Source of the DNA: Tubulanus polymorphus | Taxonomy: Eukaryota; Nemertea; Palaeonemertea; Tubulaniformes; Tubulanidae | Direction: 5' to 3' | Assembly: GCF_964204645.1 (NCBI RefSeq) | Contig: NC_134027.1 | Span: forward strand, 18,092,485 to 18,156,484 | DNA: 64,000 nt | In this document: positions 16,655-28,703 of the stretch, piece after piece | How positions within the stretch are numbered: position 1 is the first letter of the stretch | Layout of the letters: each line of letters opens with the position of its first letter | Notes under the pieces: model-generated | The model's database searches: none | The model's input: only the letters and a program-made list of their open reading frames with translations | Told to the model about the DNA's origin: nothing | Translations under genes and position numbers: made by a program

Positions 16655-16840
16655 ACGATTATACAACGAGCAATCTGATTGGTGCCGCCAGTTTTCGTTC
16701 GGAAAGCTGCGCATGTACCTGCGCACCTGGTCTACTGATGCAGGGGTTCGTGCCGTGGCTGAGTGTAGCGATGCCATCAGGTTCGAGTCCCAGCAGAGGG
16801 AGGATGATACAAGATATATAAAAAGAATAATGTCAAACAG
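16655..16840 (+). repeat. tRNA-derived SINE-like repeat, plus copy
   Basis: The sequence contains CTGATTGGTGCC, CTGCGCATGTACCTGCGCAC, TTCGTGCCGTGGCTGAGTG (A-box-like) and GGTTCGAGTCCC (B-box), then GGAGGATG as in the minus copy. The boxes are too close for a functional tRNA. Confidence 0.55.
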
Positions 16841-16944
16841 TGATACAAAATATAGAATCCTAATATCACCGCCGAGCGACTACCTTGGCATTTTGCAATT
16901 AATGGCAGTCCGACAAGTTAAGCATGATTCAGCATTCGACTGTA

Positions 16945-17795
16945 GAACACTGCGTCGGTGAGATTAAGAGTTGGTTGTTCGAAAATAAACTATCCCTAAA
17001 TGCTCCGAAGACTGATGTCGTTAATCTAGTATCGTCGCGTAGAATCGGTTCCGTGACTGGTATCTGTGTGTTTGGATACCAACGTCAGACTGTGTAAAAG
17101 ATCTCGGTGTCATTATTGATAAACATGTGAAAATGGACATGCATGTAAAGTCTGTTCGGCGTTCGACGTTCAAAACGGCGTTCGCAAATCTGTAGCGTAT
17201 CGGCCGCCTTAGAAAATACCTGAACAGGTCGAGTACCGAGCGGTTGATACATGCATTTGTAACTTCGCAAATCGACTGGAATAATGGAATCTTAGCTGGC
17301 CATCCCAGCAACATGTTAGCTCCACTCCAACGTGTGCAAAACTCAGCTGCACGAGCTGTGTGCAAGGTTAAGAAGTTTCAACACATCACACCAACATTAC
17401 GTGAGCTTCACTCGTTGCCAGTCAGAGAAAGGATTGACTATAAGATTGCACTTCAAGTATCTATGTGTATCCATGGTGCGGCTCCAAAATACCTTAAAGA
17501 CCTCAATGTTCTGAAACAGTCCGCGAGAACCACCAGATCGTCATCTGGTTTAGTCGTTGATTTGAGGAGGACAAAATCATGTCTTGGTGATAGGAGCTTC
17601 ACAGTGTATGGTGCTAAATTGTAGAATCTGTTACCACACAAAATCAAACTTATAGACAATATCGATCAGTTCAAACCTTCCCTGAAGTCCTTTTTATTTG
17701 TGAGGGCATACGGAGAGACAGCGCAGTGAACATGGACCTCGTCCCTGGAATAGCGCTCTATATAAGAGACGAATATTATTATTTATTATTATTAT
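16945..17795 (+). pseudogene. L2/CR1-like LINE ORF2 C-terminal fragment
   Basis: A degenerate RT tail. Pieces in changing frames read IKSWLFENKLSLNAPKTDV (the post-catalytic region), DLGVIIDKHVKMDMHVKSV, then in the longest frame (17244-17624) the C-terminal signature of L2-type LINEs: LQRVQNSAARAVC, HITPTLRELHSLPVRERIDYK and GAAPKYLKDL. It is followed by GAATAGCGCTCTATATAAG and TATT/ATT repeats, the usual L2-like 3' end. The upstream RT catalytic part is missing, so the copy is 5'-truncated and has stops and frameshifts. Confidence 0.8.
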
Positions 17796-18179
17796 GATAT
17801 CATGCAATTTGTTGGTTGATGAGAGGGGCATTTTAAATAAAGGTACGGGTGGTGTGGTCAATATAGTAAGTGATCGAACAAGGAGGGGGCCTAAAAACCG
17901 CTCGGGCAAAATTTACGGTTAGTTATTTGAACAAATGGTTTTGTACCACAGACAGGTCAGACGGGTAGGGAAGGTGTGGGGTTGGTTCCAAGAACTCTGA
18001 ACATTCGAAGCATTTAGATTTCCCGGCCAATAATTTAAGCTAATAATTTATCAAATAACAACTTATAGAATATATAATATTGTTAGGTTTTAAGATTAAA
18101 GTATTTGATATATTTCATTGGGTTATTTAACAATAGTACAATACCCGCCTTTTTATAAACATTAATTAGGTGTAATTTG
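17796..18179. other. Non-coding stretch
   Basis: No gene is supported. AT content rises towards the virus-like block that starts near 18180. Confidence 0.4.
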
Positions 18180-19082
18180 GTTTATAATGAGCATTTTCAT
18201 CAACAGGTTCAATTTTTTATTACAATATTGACACGTTTTATTTCTTTCTATTTCTGGTAATTTCTTTTCATGTTCTTCTAATTTCTTTTCATTTTCTATA
18301 TGCACCTGAGATTTTTTATGTTTAGAAAAATTACTTTTAGCAATATCTGAATTACAAATATTACAATCTTTTTTAGAATCATCAATTGTTTCATTATCTG
18401 TTATATTATTGTCATTATTTTATTGCATTATTTATATTGCATTATTATTATCTTTTAAATTATCTATTATATTATTATCTGATATATTATTATCATTAGT
18501 TTCAATTATTAGGGTTTCTGCTGCTTTCGCAGAAACCCTCTTGCAATTCTGTTGATTATTATTATTATTATTATTATAAATTTTCCACTTTCTAGCCAAA
18601 ATTTTTTCATAAAATGTACCTCCTCTCAGATTCGACCACTAACAGCTTATAAACGTAATTTTCATTTCTGTCAGAAATATAACTCAGTGCCTGACCATTT
18701 CGAATTTGCGTATAGTAATCTATTATGAATTAATCCCGTGTTATTACCGGGTCTAAACAGCGAAAAGAATAACGCAAAGCATTGTCATCCATTGATAAAA
18801 GTACATCCCGAAAAGCCTACAAATTACCGGACGACTTCGAGCGTCAAACTCAACCGTAAATCGCGAATTCAGACTTACAATTAGTCCGGATCCTATCTTC
18901 TATTTTAGATTCAATATTATCCTCTATTTTAGTTTCAATATTCTTATCTATTTTATCTCTGTTCTATATTTGAATCGATTATAGAATTCTCCAAAATACT
19001 TACTATATTCATAAGGTATTATATAATACATATCTGATATCATTTCACTTGGAGTTTGTATTTCATATATTCCACTTTCCAT
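18180..19082 (-). pseudogene. Virus-like gene with N-terminal conserved motif and C2H2 zinc fingers
   Basis: The ATG at 19082 follows TATAATAA. The product opens with EIQTPSEMISDMYY and IPYEYSKYFGEFYNRF, then an acidic IESKIED-type repeat linker. An insertion at 18511-18895 breaks the frame. Beyond it the same style of sequence continues with Asn/Asp-rich spacers and a finger of the form C-x2-C-x12-H-x5-H (CNICNSDIAKSNFSKHKK), a Lys/Glu helix, and a second pair beginning CQYCNKK. This could be a nucleic-acid-binding protein of the element. The family name is unknown to me. Confidence 0.45.
18511..18895. repeat. Hairpin-led repeat insertion in the zinc-finger gene
   Basis: It starts with a perfect hairpin, AGGGTTTCTGC at 18511-18521 and GCAGAAACCCT at 18529-18539, followed by an ATT microsatellite. 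The same start occurs at 40104 and, half preserved, at 38894. GC content is above the surrounding gene, and the gene style resumes at about 18896. Confidence 0.65.
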
Positions 19083-19134
19083 TTATTATAAAAATGTTTT
19101 TAAAGATGATTTTATTAATACATAACACTATCTA

Positions 19135-19763
19135 ATTGAGAATTTATATATTTAATTGCGCTTCAGATTTAATATAAATATGCATTTTATAATTTAAACC
19201 TCCTTTTTTCTTTTTCATGAATAATTGTATTCCATCTTTTGTATTTTGTAACTTTTTCCCAGAACCATGTAATCTTCAGTTGTTCTAAAATCTAACCATA
19301 ATGCAAATTTATTACCAGTATAATAATAAATTTGATTAATATTACAATCTTCAGATATTTTTTTCAATCATAAAATGTTTTTTAATTTCAACCCATTGAT
19401 CTATCATTCTCTGACAAAATATTTTATTTGCTATACCTTCGATACTAATTTCTACTTTTGATATTTCAGTGTTTATAATAATTATCAACTTTTATTGCGC
19501 CATGAGAATAAGTTGCAATGGTAAAAAGTATTAGTATACCTTTAATAGATCGTCTTGGGAAGTAAATATTCTCATTAATCATTTCATCATTTGCATTAAT
19601 AGTTACAGTTTTAAATTTATCAATATAATCATATAATAATGAAAATCCTCGATTCTATTTAGTTTGAATTGTGTTAGCAATATTTTCATCAGTTACTGTA
19701 TCATATTCCAAACTTATATTATCTCCCATGTCTTGCATTTCATAATCTTCTCCACCATCCATT
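19135..19763 (-). pseudogene. Capsid-like gene of the virus-like element
   Basis: The ATG at 19763 (MDGGEDYEMQDMGDN) follows TATAA. The frame has stops and at least two shifts, but ordered motifs remain: YFPRRSIKGILILF, KVEISIEGIANKI, FALWLDFRT, LHGSG and NTKDGIQLFM, then MHIYIKSEAQLNI. From memory this order recurs in an uncharacterised capsid-like family spread through invertebrate genomes within viral insertions. I cannot confirm the fold here. It would be a virion structural protein if so. Confidence 0.5.
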
Positions 19764-19799
19764 TATATCAGATAGAAATTAAAATTAAACAAGAAAATT

Positions 19800-20950
19800 A
19801 ATTTTAGAAAATTATTTGACGCCTGCGAAAAAAATGTAGAATTTCTGGGCTAAGCTAATGTGGAATTGCAAATTTGAAATCGAAGTTTTAAGAAATTTGG
19901 GGAATGATGAGATTTGGGTAGATGATACAGGTCTTCGACTCTAGTAGTGGTTTAAATTTTTTTAGTGAAAATTCTCAATAATTGATCGCGAACTTGCGAC
20001 CGATTCATTTACTTATGCCTCTAAGCTGGTCTGCAACTTCATTGCCTCCATGGTTGAAGAAAGAGCTCTTCTGATGTCTGCTTCATCATGACTTCGAGCA
20101 TATCGTGTGGCCTAGCCAGCCGGCCCGGTCCCCGGGCTCGGGCCACGGGTTTGGCTGTCACTCGATATCCTAGAGTCTTGAGTCTGGGTGGGTTGAAGTA
20201 GACATTGTCATTTAAAATAACATGCTTATGTTGTTCTGTATGAATTACCCGTGTGTCATGTATGTTGTATTAATTTATTTTAAAATTTGTATTTATTGAA
20301 TTTGGGAATTTTATCCTGGAATTTCAATGTAATAAGGATCAATAAAGAATTGAATTGAATTGTCACCTAATACACATGCCATCAGAGGACGCGGAGCCGT
20401 ATATGACAGCTATGCTATTATAAATTGCTAATCTCACGAAACCTGCATACTCCTAATATCAAACATATTTTCTAAAACGTTTGAATATTGAAATCATATG
20501 TTTACACATTTTCATATTTACCGCTTGTAGCCGCTGATGAAATTCACGCCGGCCCTACACACATCGTAGATAGCTTCGTCCTTCCACCGGCATGCCCACG
20601 TCAGGGTCTGACTTTTATATCAGACTTCCAAATCGTGTATACATCCGCCATTTAACCGAATAATCCGATTTACTTATCATTTCTATTTATGCCTGCCGCT
20701 TCTGATATAATCATACATCCTTTACTATTACAATACGTCTTCTAATGATATTCAATGCAATATAACATTTCGACGTTCATATATAGGTCATTATATAATC
20801 ACAGGAAGCCATTCTACATCTATGTCAATAATATTTTGCCAGATAGCTTGTTTGTGTACACATAGACCTGTGACGTTTTGCACATCGATTTACGGCTGTC
20901 GTTTGTAAAATGACGCTGAATGGTTAACATTGTTTAGGTTTCATAATGGT
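19800..20950. repeat. Inserted sequence between two virus-like genes
   Basis: Base composition is clearly less AT-rich than the flanks, with a GC-rich patch near 20110-20150 (GGCCCGGTCCCCGGGC). A TTGAA-repeat near 20350 (AATAAAGAATTGAATTGAATTG) looks like a LINE/SINE 3' tail. No coding motif was seen. Ends are approximate. Confidence 0.4.
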
Positions 20951-21346
20951 AACGTTTTATAAGGCGTCAAAAAAATGATATTCCTCCTATTATAATACCT
21001 ATACAAGTTATTTACTAATATACTAATTATATACTAATTATATACTTATGTAAAATACTATATTTACTTTTATATACTAAATTAGTATTTTCATGTGATT
21101 TATTATCATTTTTACTTCTAATTATTTCATGTTGAATATGATCAGTTCTTATATTTTCTGATGTATTGTAATCTTTTATTTTAGAATTATTATTTTATTT
21201 AATATTCTTTCTTTTAGTTTCTGTTGATATTTGTATATTTTTTTTCCATTTTTTCACCTTTCATTAGTTTTGGAGCAGTAGTCATTTTTTTATTTATATC
21301 ATTTAATCCAAATGAATTATTTATTGTTGCAGTTTTAATCAAATTA

Positions 21347-22255
21347 TTATAACCAATTATAATCATCAGAAATAATTAATAAATTAGGACCTATACAATA
21401 ATTTAATCTTACATGAGATCTATCTAAATAATTTTTATATCTTACTATATTTTCTGGAATCAATACATTTTTATCATTATGAATAGAATCTTCAAATAAT
21501 ACTTTGAATTGTTTTTGTGTATCAAATGATGTATTTAAATTTCCAATTATTGGGGATCTTGTTTCAACCTGTGATCCTAATATACAAATCAAATAAATTC
21601 TTATAGATTGATTCATTCTTTGTATACCTGATTTTGTAAATCCTTCATTATTATTATATAAATTGTAAAAAAACTATTAGATGGTATGGGATATGTGCAA
21701 TATTTTACAATTTTTTCAGGATAAGGAAGTGATCTAATTGTTCGAATTTTTGTCCGAAAATCAGAATTATTAATATTTATATTAAATTCATCGCAAATTT
21801 TATAAAACTTTGATAAATTATTTTTATTATCTAATTCTTTAAAATATCTAGATCAAGGTAAAGGACACTCTAATTCATTTAATCTTAATCTTATTTGAAA
21901 ATAAGTATGAAATCTAAATAAACCTTGAATAATCTATATTTTGAATTATTTTGATGATCATTCCAACTAATTCCACATCCTGTTGTTGCGCAAAAAAACT
22001 GCAAAATTTAATTGGTTCTGCCAATATTTCATATTAGATTTTAACAACCATTGTTTTTCATCTTTCAATTTTTTTAAATTAATTAAGTATACATGAAAAA
22101 TATTTTCCATCTTAACATTAAAATTATTAGTTTCAGTAACATTAATATGTAAATTAATTAATGAATTTAAAACTTCATTTCTATATGTAATATTTTTATA
22201 AAATCTATTGCTGGAATATTATATTTAATTAATATTATTTAACATTTTATGATAT
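21347..22255 (-). pseudogene. Second capsid-like gene of the virus-like element
   Basis: A broken frame with ordered pieces: AIDFIK and IEMKF near the start, VKMENIFHVYLINLKKL, KYWQNQLNFAVF, TTGCGISWNDHQN, LFRFHTYFQIRLRLNELECP, and in the last open part (21347-21616) YLICILGSQVE and SHVRLNYCIGPNLLI. The TGCGISW-D segment and its neighbours recall another uncharacterised protein co-occurring with the 19135-19763 family in invertebrate viral insertions (recollection, not verified). Frameshifts are too many for a functional gene. Confidence 0.45.
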
Positions 22256-22329
22256 TAAATTATATTGGAAAGCTTTTGGAAAACCATCTACCATTTATAT
22301 AGTAAAAAAATAAATAATTTATTAATTCT

Positions 22330-22593
22330 TTTAATAATTTATCTTTTTCTTCAATTGTTATATTACCATTTAAACTCATTATATAATCTAATGTATTTTT
22401 TTAAATTTTTTTATTTCTTTTATATTAGATTTAATTTTTTCTTTATTACTTTTTATATTCAATTTTGAGCTAATACCAGTTAAAACACTTGAACCTAAAC
22501 CTAGCACACCAATTGAGATAGCTAAAGGTGTTAATGGTGAAAATATTGCTAAAAATGTTATCACCGAACTGATTGTAACCGAACCACATAAAA
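22330..22593 (-). pseudogene. Membrane-protein fragment of the virus-like element
   Basis: A minus-strand fragment whose N-terminus is cut by the Helitron-like element at 22594. It has a long hydrophobic stretch (ITFLAIFSPLTPLAISIGV and following) and then a Lys-rich helix with SNKEKI and IKEIKKFKK. The ORF-caller start at 22639 lies in the inserted element and is false. It may have been a small virion or membrane-active protein; unidentified. Confidence 0.4.
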
Positions 22594-22669
22594 AACTAGG
22601 GGTCCAGGGACACCATGCCCACTTGGAAAGTGGTTCCAAATGCTCAACAATCTAACACTTTCAATATTC

Positions 22670-23060
22670 AACGCCCCCCGGTGACCTTATACAAAAACCA
22701 ATGACCTTGAAACTCACCACAATCATAGAACATGTCAGCAGCTACGATTTTGTAATTGATTGTGATAACAAAATATGCCTAGGTACCAATATAATAAGGA
22801 AATACTAAGTTATTCTACTATTCAACGCCCCCTGGTGACCATATACAAAAACTTTCCAATTGATTGTAGTTACAAAATATGCATAGGTACGAATATAATA
22901 AAGAAATGCTAAGATATTGTATTATTCAAAGCCCCCTAGTGGCCATAAACAAAATTCAATTACCTTGAAACTCACCACAATCATAGAACACGTTATGAGC
23001 TACAACTTTCTAATTGATTGTGGTAGCAAAATACGCTTAGGTATCAATATAATGTGGAAA
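22670..23060. repeat. Tandem units related to the 154-bp array of copy 1
   Basis: TTCAACGCCCCC recurs at 22669 and 22823, then as TTCAAAGCCCCC near 22927. Between them lie TAGGTACCAATATAAT-like segments. Confidence 0.7.
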
Positions 23061-23604
23061 AACTTTTTCCCACTTACGAATGAGTACTGGTGACACCAAG
23101 ATGGCCGCCAATTGCGTCATAATTGCCTGATGAAAAATACCTGTCTCAGGTATAAAACATCCCTTTCCAAAGAATACCCATCACAAATTGCAATGAGAAA
23201 TGGCAAACCAGTAGGAAGCTACAGGACTCAGAATTCGGGCAAAAATTAACATTTTGGGCACTAAAAAGGTCATAGGACGGCCATCTTGAGTCCGATCGAC
23301 CCAATTTTTGTTATGCTGATGGGCCCTGGGGGGATTCACTTATATCCGAAAGATCAACGTAATTGATCAAAGCGTCTTCAATATTTCCCGCAAAAAGTTC
23401 AAAAATGTGTAAAAAGTGCTGATTTTGGCAAACAACAATGGCTGCCAGTCGGCCATCTTGATTCTGACAGGGCCAGTTTTTGGGCTGAAGATGTGTCTAG
23501 GGTAGATACATGTGTAACCCAAATATCAAGATGTTACCTTGAAGAGCCTTCAAAACTTCCCAAAATAACTGGATTCCGTCTACGGACGGACGCTATTACA
23601 GACG

Positions 23605-23690
23605 AACAGGCCTTCTGCAACTTTTAGACCTTCTGCAACTTTGGCCTTCTGCAACTTCAAAATTCAATCCTTCTGCAACTTTGAAAACGT
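23605..23690. repeat. CCTTCTGCAACTT short repeats, left cluster
   Basis: The 12-13 base motif TTCTGCAACTTT occurs four times in about 80 bases at the left edge of the expanded region; a second cluster lies at 28030-28130. Confidence 0.7.
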
Positions 23691-24099
23691 GTTCTGACAA
23701 ATAGGCCCTGTGTTACTTTGACAAATACATAATATTAAGAATTTCAGCATGCATAGAAGAGTTTACAAGTATATCAAATGCAATCAAATTTAGTAATAGA
23801 GCATTGAAAAATTAAAGCACTGCTCTTCACTCTGCATGATATAAGTTCATTATGATCGAGAATTTGCATTTCTTGAGAAAGAAACAGGTTTAGACAAAAA
23901 AGGTTAAGGGACCTAACCGATCCTAATTAATTTAAAAGAATAAACCCGGAAATAAGAATTTGGTAAAAATGTGCTGATTTAATATATGAATGGATCAACT
24001 AATTATATTCTGATACTCAGCTTCCATGAAAAATTTAGTCAAATAAATAATTGAGTCCATAGGGCTAATACCTGATAAATCATCTAAAACAATGTGAAA

Positions 24100-27000
24100 A
24101 GTTTTAGAAATCGATCGGTTAATTTTGGTTGAAATCGTAGAGCAAATCGTATATTTTATTTGAGGAGTGACTATTTCCATGAAATTTATGACTATGCTTA
24201 GAACAAATGTTTGACCACCTATTTGAAAATACTTATACTCAAAATTATATCAAATTGAATGTAAACTTATCATGTACATGTGGGTAAGTTTCGAACAGAT
24301 CAAATATATACATTATCAACGAAATGAGACAGATCCTTTTCTTTGAATAGGAACAACACCTTACTTCGGAATCTGGTCACTCAATATGAAGAGAATTGAT
24401 TGAATTGTGGAATTTGGACATTATTCGAAAAAATTGTATTCCCATTCGAAAGTTCCACAGGTCCTTAGATTATTACAGAAACCTCAGTAGAAGACATTGA
24501 TACAAATGAATTGGAATAAATTGAAATAAATTCCGATATTCCAATAACAAGCCTAATTGTAAAGCCCTCAGAAATTAAGCAATTTCATGAAGTTGCACAA
24601 GGTCTATTGACAAATTGATTGAATTGATGGAAAATTCTAGTTAGTTTAAGTTAGTTTTAAAGACAAATAATTGAATTCAAAAAAACTTATTACCCTGATG
24701 AATCATTTCCTTTAGAAACAGTAAAACAATGTCAAAAGTCCTAGAATCCTATTGGTTGATTTTGAATGGAATCATGGGGTAACTTTTATCTTTTATATGA
24801 CGAGTGACTGTTTCCACGAACTTGATATAAGCATTGCAACTGACTATACTCAGAACAAATGTTTGACCACCTATCTGGGAATACTTCTAATTCAAATTAT
24901 ATAAAATTGAATTAAAGCTTATTACGTACCTGTAGGTAAGTTTGAACAGATCAAATAGAAGCCAGAACACGCATAAGATTCATACGGTTATGTAGAAATT
25001 TTTCTTATACATCTTTTAAGACAACGAATTAAGACATATCTTTTTCAATGAATAGGTGCAACACCTTATATCAAAATCAGGTCACTTAATATGAAGAGAA
25101 TTGTTTGAACCGTTCGAGTTTGAATATTATTCAGGAAAACTGTATTCCCGTCCGAAAGTTGCACGGTCCTTGGATAAAAAATAAGTTTTGATTAAGGGTA
25201 ACTCATACCCATACAAATTGTATGGTTAGAGATACCTTAGTGGAGCATATCTATACAAAAGAATAGCAATGTAGTTGATTTTGAATGAAATCATGGGGTA
25301 ACTCTTTATCTTTTATATGACGAGTGACTTGTTTCCACGAACTTGTTTAAAGAATTTCAACTGACTATACTCAGAACAAATGTTTGACCACCTATCTGGG
25401 AATACTTCTACTTCAAATTATATCAAATTGAATTAAAATTTATTACGTACCTGTAGGTAAGTTTCAAACAGATCAAATAGAAGCCAGAAAACGCATAAGA
25501 TTCATACGGTTATGTAGAAATTTATCTTATACATCTTTTAAGACAACGAAATAAGACATATCTTTTTCTATGTAGGTATATTTTCTATAATAGGTGCAAA
25601 CCCTTATATCAAAACCTGGCCACTCAATATGAGGAGAATTGTTTGAACCGTTCGAGTTTGTACATTATTCAGGAAAACTGTATTCCCGCCCGAAAGATGC
25701 ACAGGTCCTTGGATAAAAGATAAGTTTTGATTAAGGGTAACTCATACCCATACAAATTGTTAGAGATACCTTAGTAGGGGATATTGATACAAAAGAATTG
25801 CAATAAAATTAAATTAATTCTGATATTTTCATAACAATCCTCAGAAATTAAGCAATTTCATAAAGTTGCACAAGGTCTATGGACAAATTGATTTCATACA
25901 AGAAAATTCTATGATTTTAGTGAAGTTAGTTTTAAAGACAAATAACTAAATTCAAAACAACTTATTACCCTGATGAATGATTTTCGTTAGAAAGAGTAAA
26001 ACGATGTCAAAAGTTCTAGAATCCTATTGGTTGATTTTGATTGAAATCATGGGGTAAATTTTATCTTTTATATGACGAGTGACTGTTTCCACGAACTTGA
26101 TATAAGCATTGCAACTGACTATACTCAGAACAAATGTTTGAGCACCTATCTGGGAATACTTCTAATTATATCAAATTGAATTAAAATTTTTTACGTACCT
26201 GTAGGTAAGTTTCGAACAGATCACATAGAAACCAGAAAACGCATAAGATTCATCCGGTTATGTAGAAATTTTTCTTATACATCTTTTAAGACATCGAAAT
26301 AAGACATATCTTTGTCTATGAATAGGTGCAACACCTAATATCAAAATCTGGCCACTCAATATGAAGAGAATTGTTTGAACCGTTCGGGTTTGTACATTAT
26401 TCAGGAAAACTGTATTCCCGCCCGAAAGTTGCACAGGTCCTTGGATAAAAAATAAGTTTTGATTAAAGGTAACTCATACCCATACAAATTTTATTGTTAG
26501 AGATACCTTAGTAGAGCATATCTATACAAAAGAATTGCAATAAAATGAAATTAACTCCGAAATTCAATAACAATCCCAATTGCCAAGCCCTCAGAAATTA
26601 AGCAATTTCATTAAGTTGCACAAGGTTTATGGACAAATTGATTTAATACAAGAAAATTCTATGATTTTAGTGAAGTTAGTTTTAAAGACAAATAACTAAA
26701 TTCAAAACAACTTATTACCCTGATGAATCATTTCCATTAGAAAGAGTAAAACAATGTCAAAAGTTCTAGAATCCTATTGGTTGATTTTGATTGAAATCAT
26801 GGGGTAAATCTTATCTTTATGACGAGTGACTGTTTCCACGAACTTGATATAAGCATTGCAACTGACTATACTCAAAACAAATGTTTGACCACCTATCTGG
26901 GAATACTTCTACTTCAAATTATATCAAATTGAATTAAAATTTATTACGTACCTGTAGGTAAGTTTCGAACAGATCAAATAGAAGCCAGAAAACGCATAAG

Positions 27001-27260
27001 ATTCATATGGTTATGTAAACATTTTTCTTATACATCTTTTAAGACATCGAAATAAGACATATCTTTTTCTATGAATAGATGCAACACCTAATATCGAAAT
27101 CTGGCCACTCAATATGAAGAGAATTGTTTGAATTATTCGAGTTTGTACATCATTCAGGAAAACTGTATTCCTGTCCAAAAGTTGCACAGGTCCTTAGACA
27201 AAAAATAAGTTTTGATTAAGGGTAACTCATACCCATACAAATTGTATTCTTAGAGATACA
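24100..27260. repeat. Satellite array, five units of up to about 750 bp
   Basis: GAACAAATGTTTGA-CACCTAT recurs near 24200, 24853, 25376, 26129 and 26878, and GGTAACTCATACCCATACAA near 25196, 25735, 26468 and 27222. The last units are about 750 bp and earlier ones are shortened by deletions. No open frame is conserved. Confidence 0.85.
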
Positions 27261-28439
27261 TTAGATTCTGCACTTAGTGAGACAGCTTTAAAGTAATCTG
27301 ATACTGAAAATGATTTAAAGATGGTGCTTCCAAGCTATCATCATTGTGTTGTATATATTTTAAAATCCATTCTGAACAAAATCTCCTACCTAGCGAACAG
27401 CAGTTTGACCATTTGGTGTACAACTAACTATCTAATGTCAGCGATAACTATCTAATGTCAGCGAAATACATTCATCATCACATATTGTTGATAGTTAGGG
27501 TTTAACAATGCTAATAAGTGTTTTTGTTCTTTTTAGTAGCTTCTTATGCTAATAACTATAGAAAAATCGGCCACATACGAGAATAAATTACTCCAATCAT
27601 CCTGGTTGAGTGTAGCGTACAAAGTACCATCTTGCTACGCGCCAAATCTGTGTTCAACCTATAGAAAATATACGGCCAGCTCAATGCCGTATTGACATGG
27701 GCTTTTTGGATTATATTACAATCATATTACGATTATATTACAATTTTCATTTCATTGATAATAGGATTTAGTTAAAACCTCGAAACGTGAGAAAAACATC
27801 TATCTAATCATCATCATTGTGGATTTACTAATCATGGGATTACTTATTACTATGACTCAATATCTGAAAGCTGTTTACAATTAAAAAATTCAAAATTCAA
27901 ATACGTCATGCAAAATTGGTCAAAAGTTCAGAGGAAATATCCAATTAAGGAAATTAAATCTATAGTGAGTAGATTTTGGCATAACTACATAACATTATGT
28001 GCAGACATTACACACTGTAAACTGTCCATGGCCCTCTGCAACTTTATCATGTCCATGAGACCTTCTGCAACTTTAGGTAATAATCCCTATGTAACTTTCA
28101 GTGAAAAGATTTCTGCAACTTTCTCATCAAAAACTTTATCCTCCTGTAGAGGACAGCACTTCCTGAAAATGTCCATAGTCCATAGAGATCTGTCCATGCA
28201 TTTTTGTCCAAGGGATTGTGCAACTTTTTGTGGAATCATTAATGTAATGCAATTATTTTGACAGCGGAAAAGAATTTTAAGATAATTTTTTGTCATTATG
28301 TCTTATTAATATGTTTTAGAAGATACTAAATCAACATTCTGGTGAAAGTCAAACACTTTATAACATAAAAACATCTGTAGAAATTTACATTGTTTATAAA
28401 GTTGCACAAGGTATTAAAGTTACACAAGGGTTCATTCGT
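27261..28439. other. Unique or degenerate interior of the Helitron-like element
   Basis: No gene. It contains a tandem TATCTAATGTCAGCGA pair near 27431 and a right cluster of GCAACTTT motifs at 28030-28130 (also 28205-28230). The 117-codon frame at 27908-28261 is repeat read-through. Confidence 0.5.
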
Positions 28440-28488
28440 ACAAATGGACGGACGGATGAACGGACGGACGACGGACGAAAGTGAACGC

Positions 28489-28524
28489 AATAACCCGCTG
28501 GGACTAAAGTCCCAAGTGGGCTAA
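28489..28524 (+). other. Helitron-like 3' terminus with hairpin
   Basis: A six-base-pair hairpin (TGGGAC / GTCCCA) is followed six bases later by CTAA at 28521-28524. The same structure, inverted, is at 8134-8160. Confidence 0.6.
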
Positions 28525-28544
28525 AATAATATATAATTTTACTT

Positions 28545-28677
28545 TTTAAATATTTTTTTCTTTTTAACTTTTAAATCATTTTCAATTTGTTTTTCCAAAT
28601 ATAATTTTAATTTAGTTTTATTGATATCATGAGGAATAATATCATTATTGTCAACTTTCAATATTCATTATCATCCA
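28545..28677 (-). pseudogene. Small basic protein of the virus-like element
   Basis: The ATG at 28677 follows AAATAA. After MDDNEY a one-base shift leads to an open stretch (NNDIIPHDINKTK, LEKQIENDLK) ending in a Lys-rich tail KKKKIFKK and a stop. About 45 residues, unidentified. It sits 27 bases after the stop of the upstream gene. Confidence 0.4.
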
Positions 28678-28703
28678 TTTATTTAACAGAAAATAATAAA
28701 TAG

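Larger units (their letters stand above)
22594..28524 (+). mobile_element. Helitron-like element, copy 2, expanded by a satellite
   Basis: The arms (22594-23600 and 28440-28524) match copy 1 at 8134-9501 in reverse: AACTAGGGGTCCAGGGACAC, GGGGCGTTGAA units, a GCTGCCAGTCGGCCATCTTG segment and the GGACGGACGG patch. About 4.8 kb is added at the GGACGGACGG patch. The 3' end is a hairpin, TGGGAC, TAAA loop, GTCCCA, then AGTGGG and CTAA, matching the Helitron CTRR rule. It splits the virus-like element. Confidence 0.6.

Noticed and set aside
16730-16810. Possible tRNA gene from a B-box GGTTCGAGTCC
   Set aside because: The A- and B-boxes are too close, no cloverleaf closes, and a second copy lies nearby inverted, which fits a SINE.
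24100-27260. CRISPR-like array
   Set aside because: Units are about 750 bp and directly tandem without spacers; the DNA is eukaryotic.
27908-28296. ORFs of 117 and 69 aa
   Set aside because: They read through CTGCAACTTT repeats on both strands.
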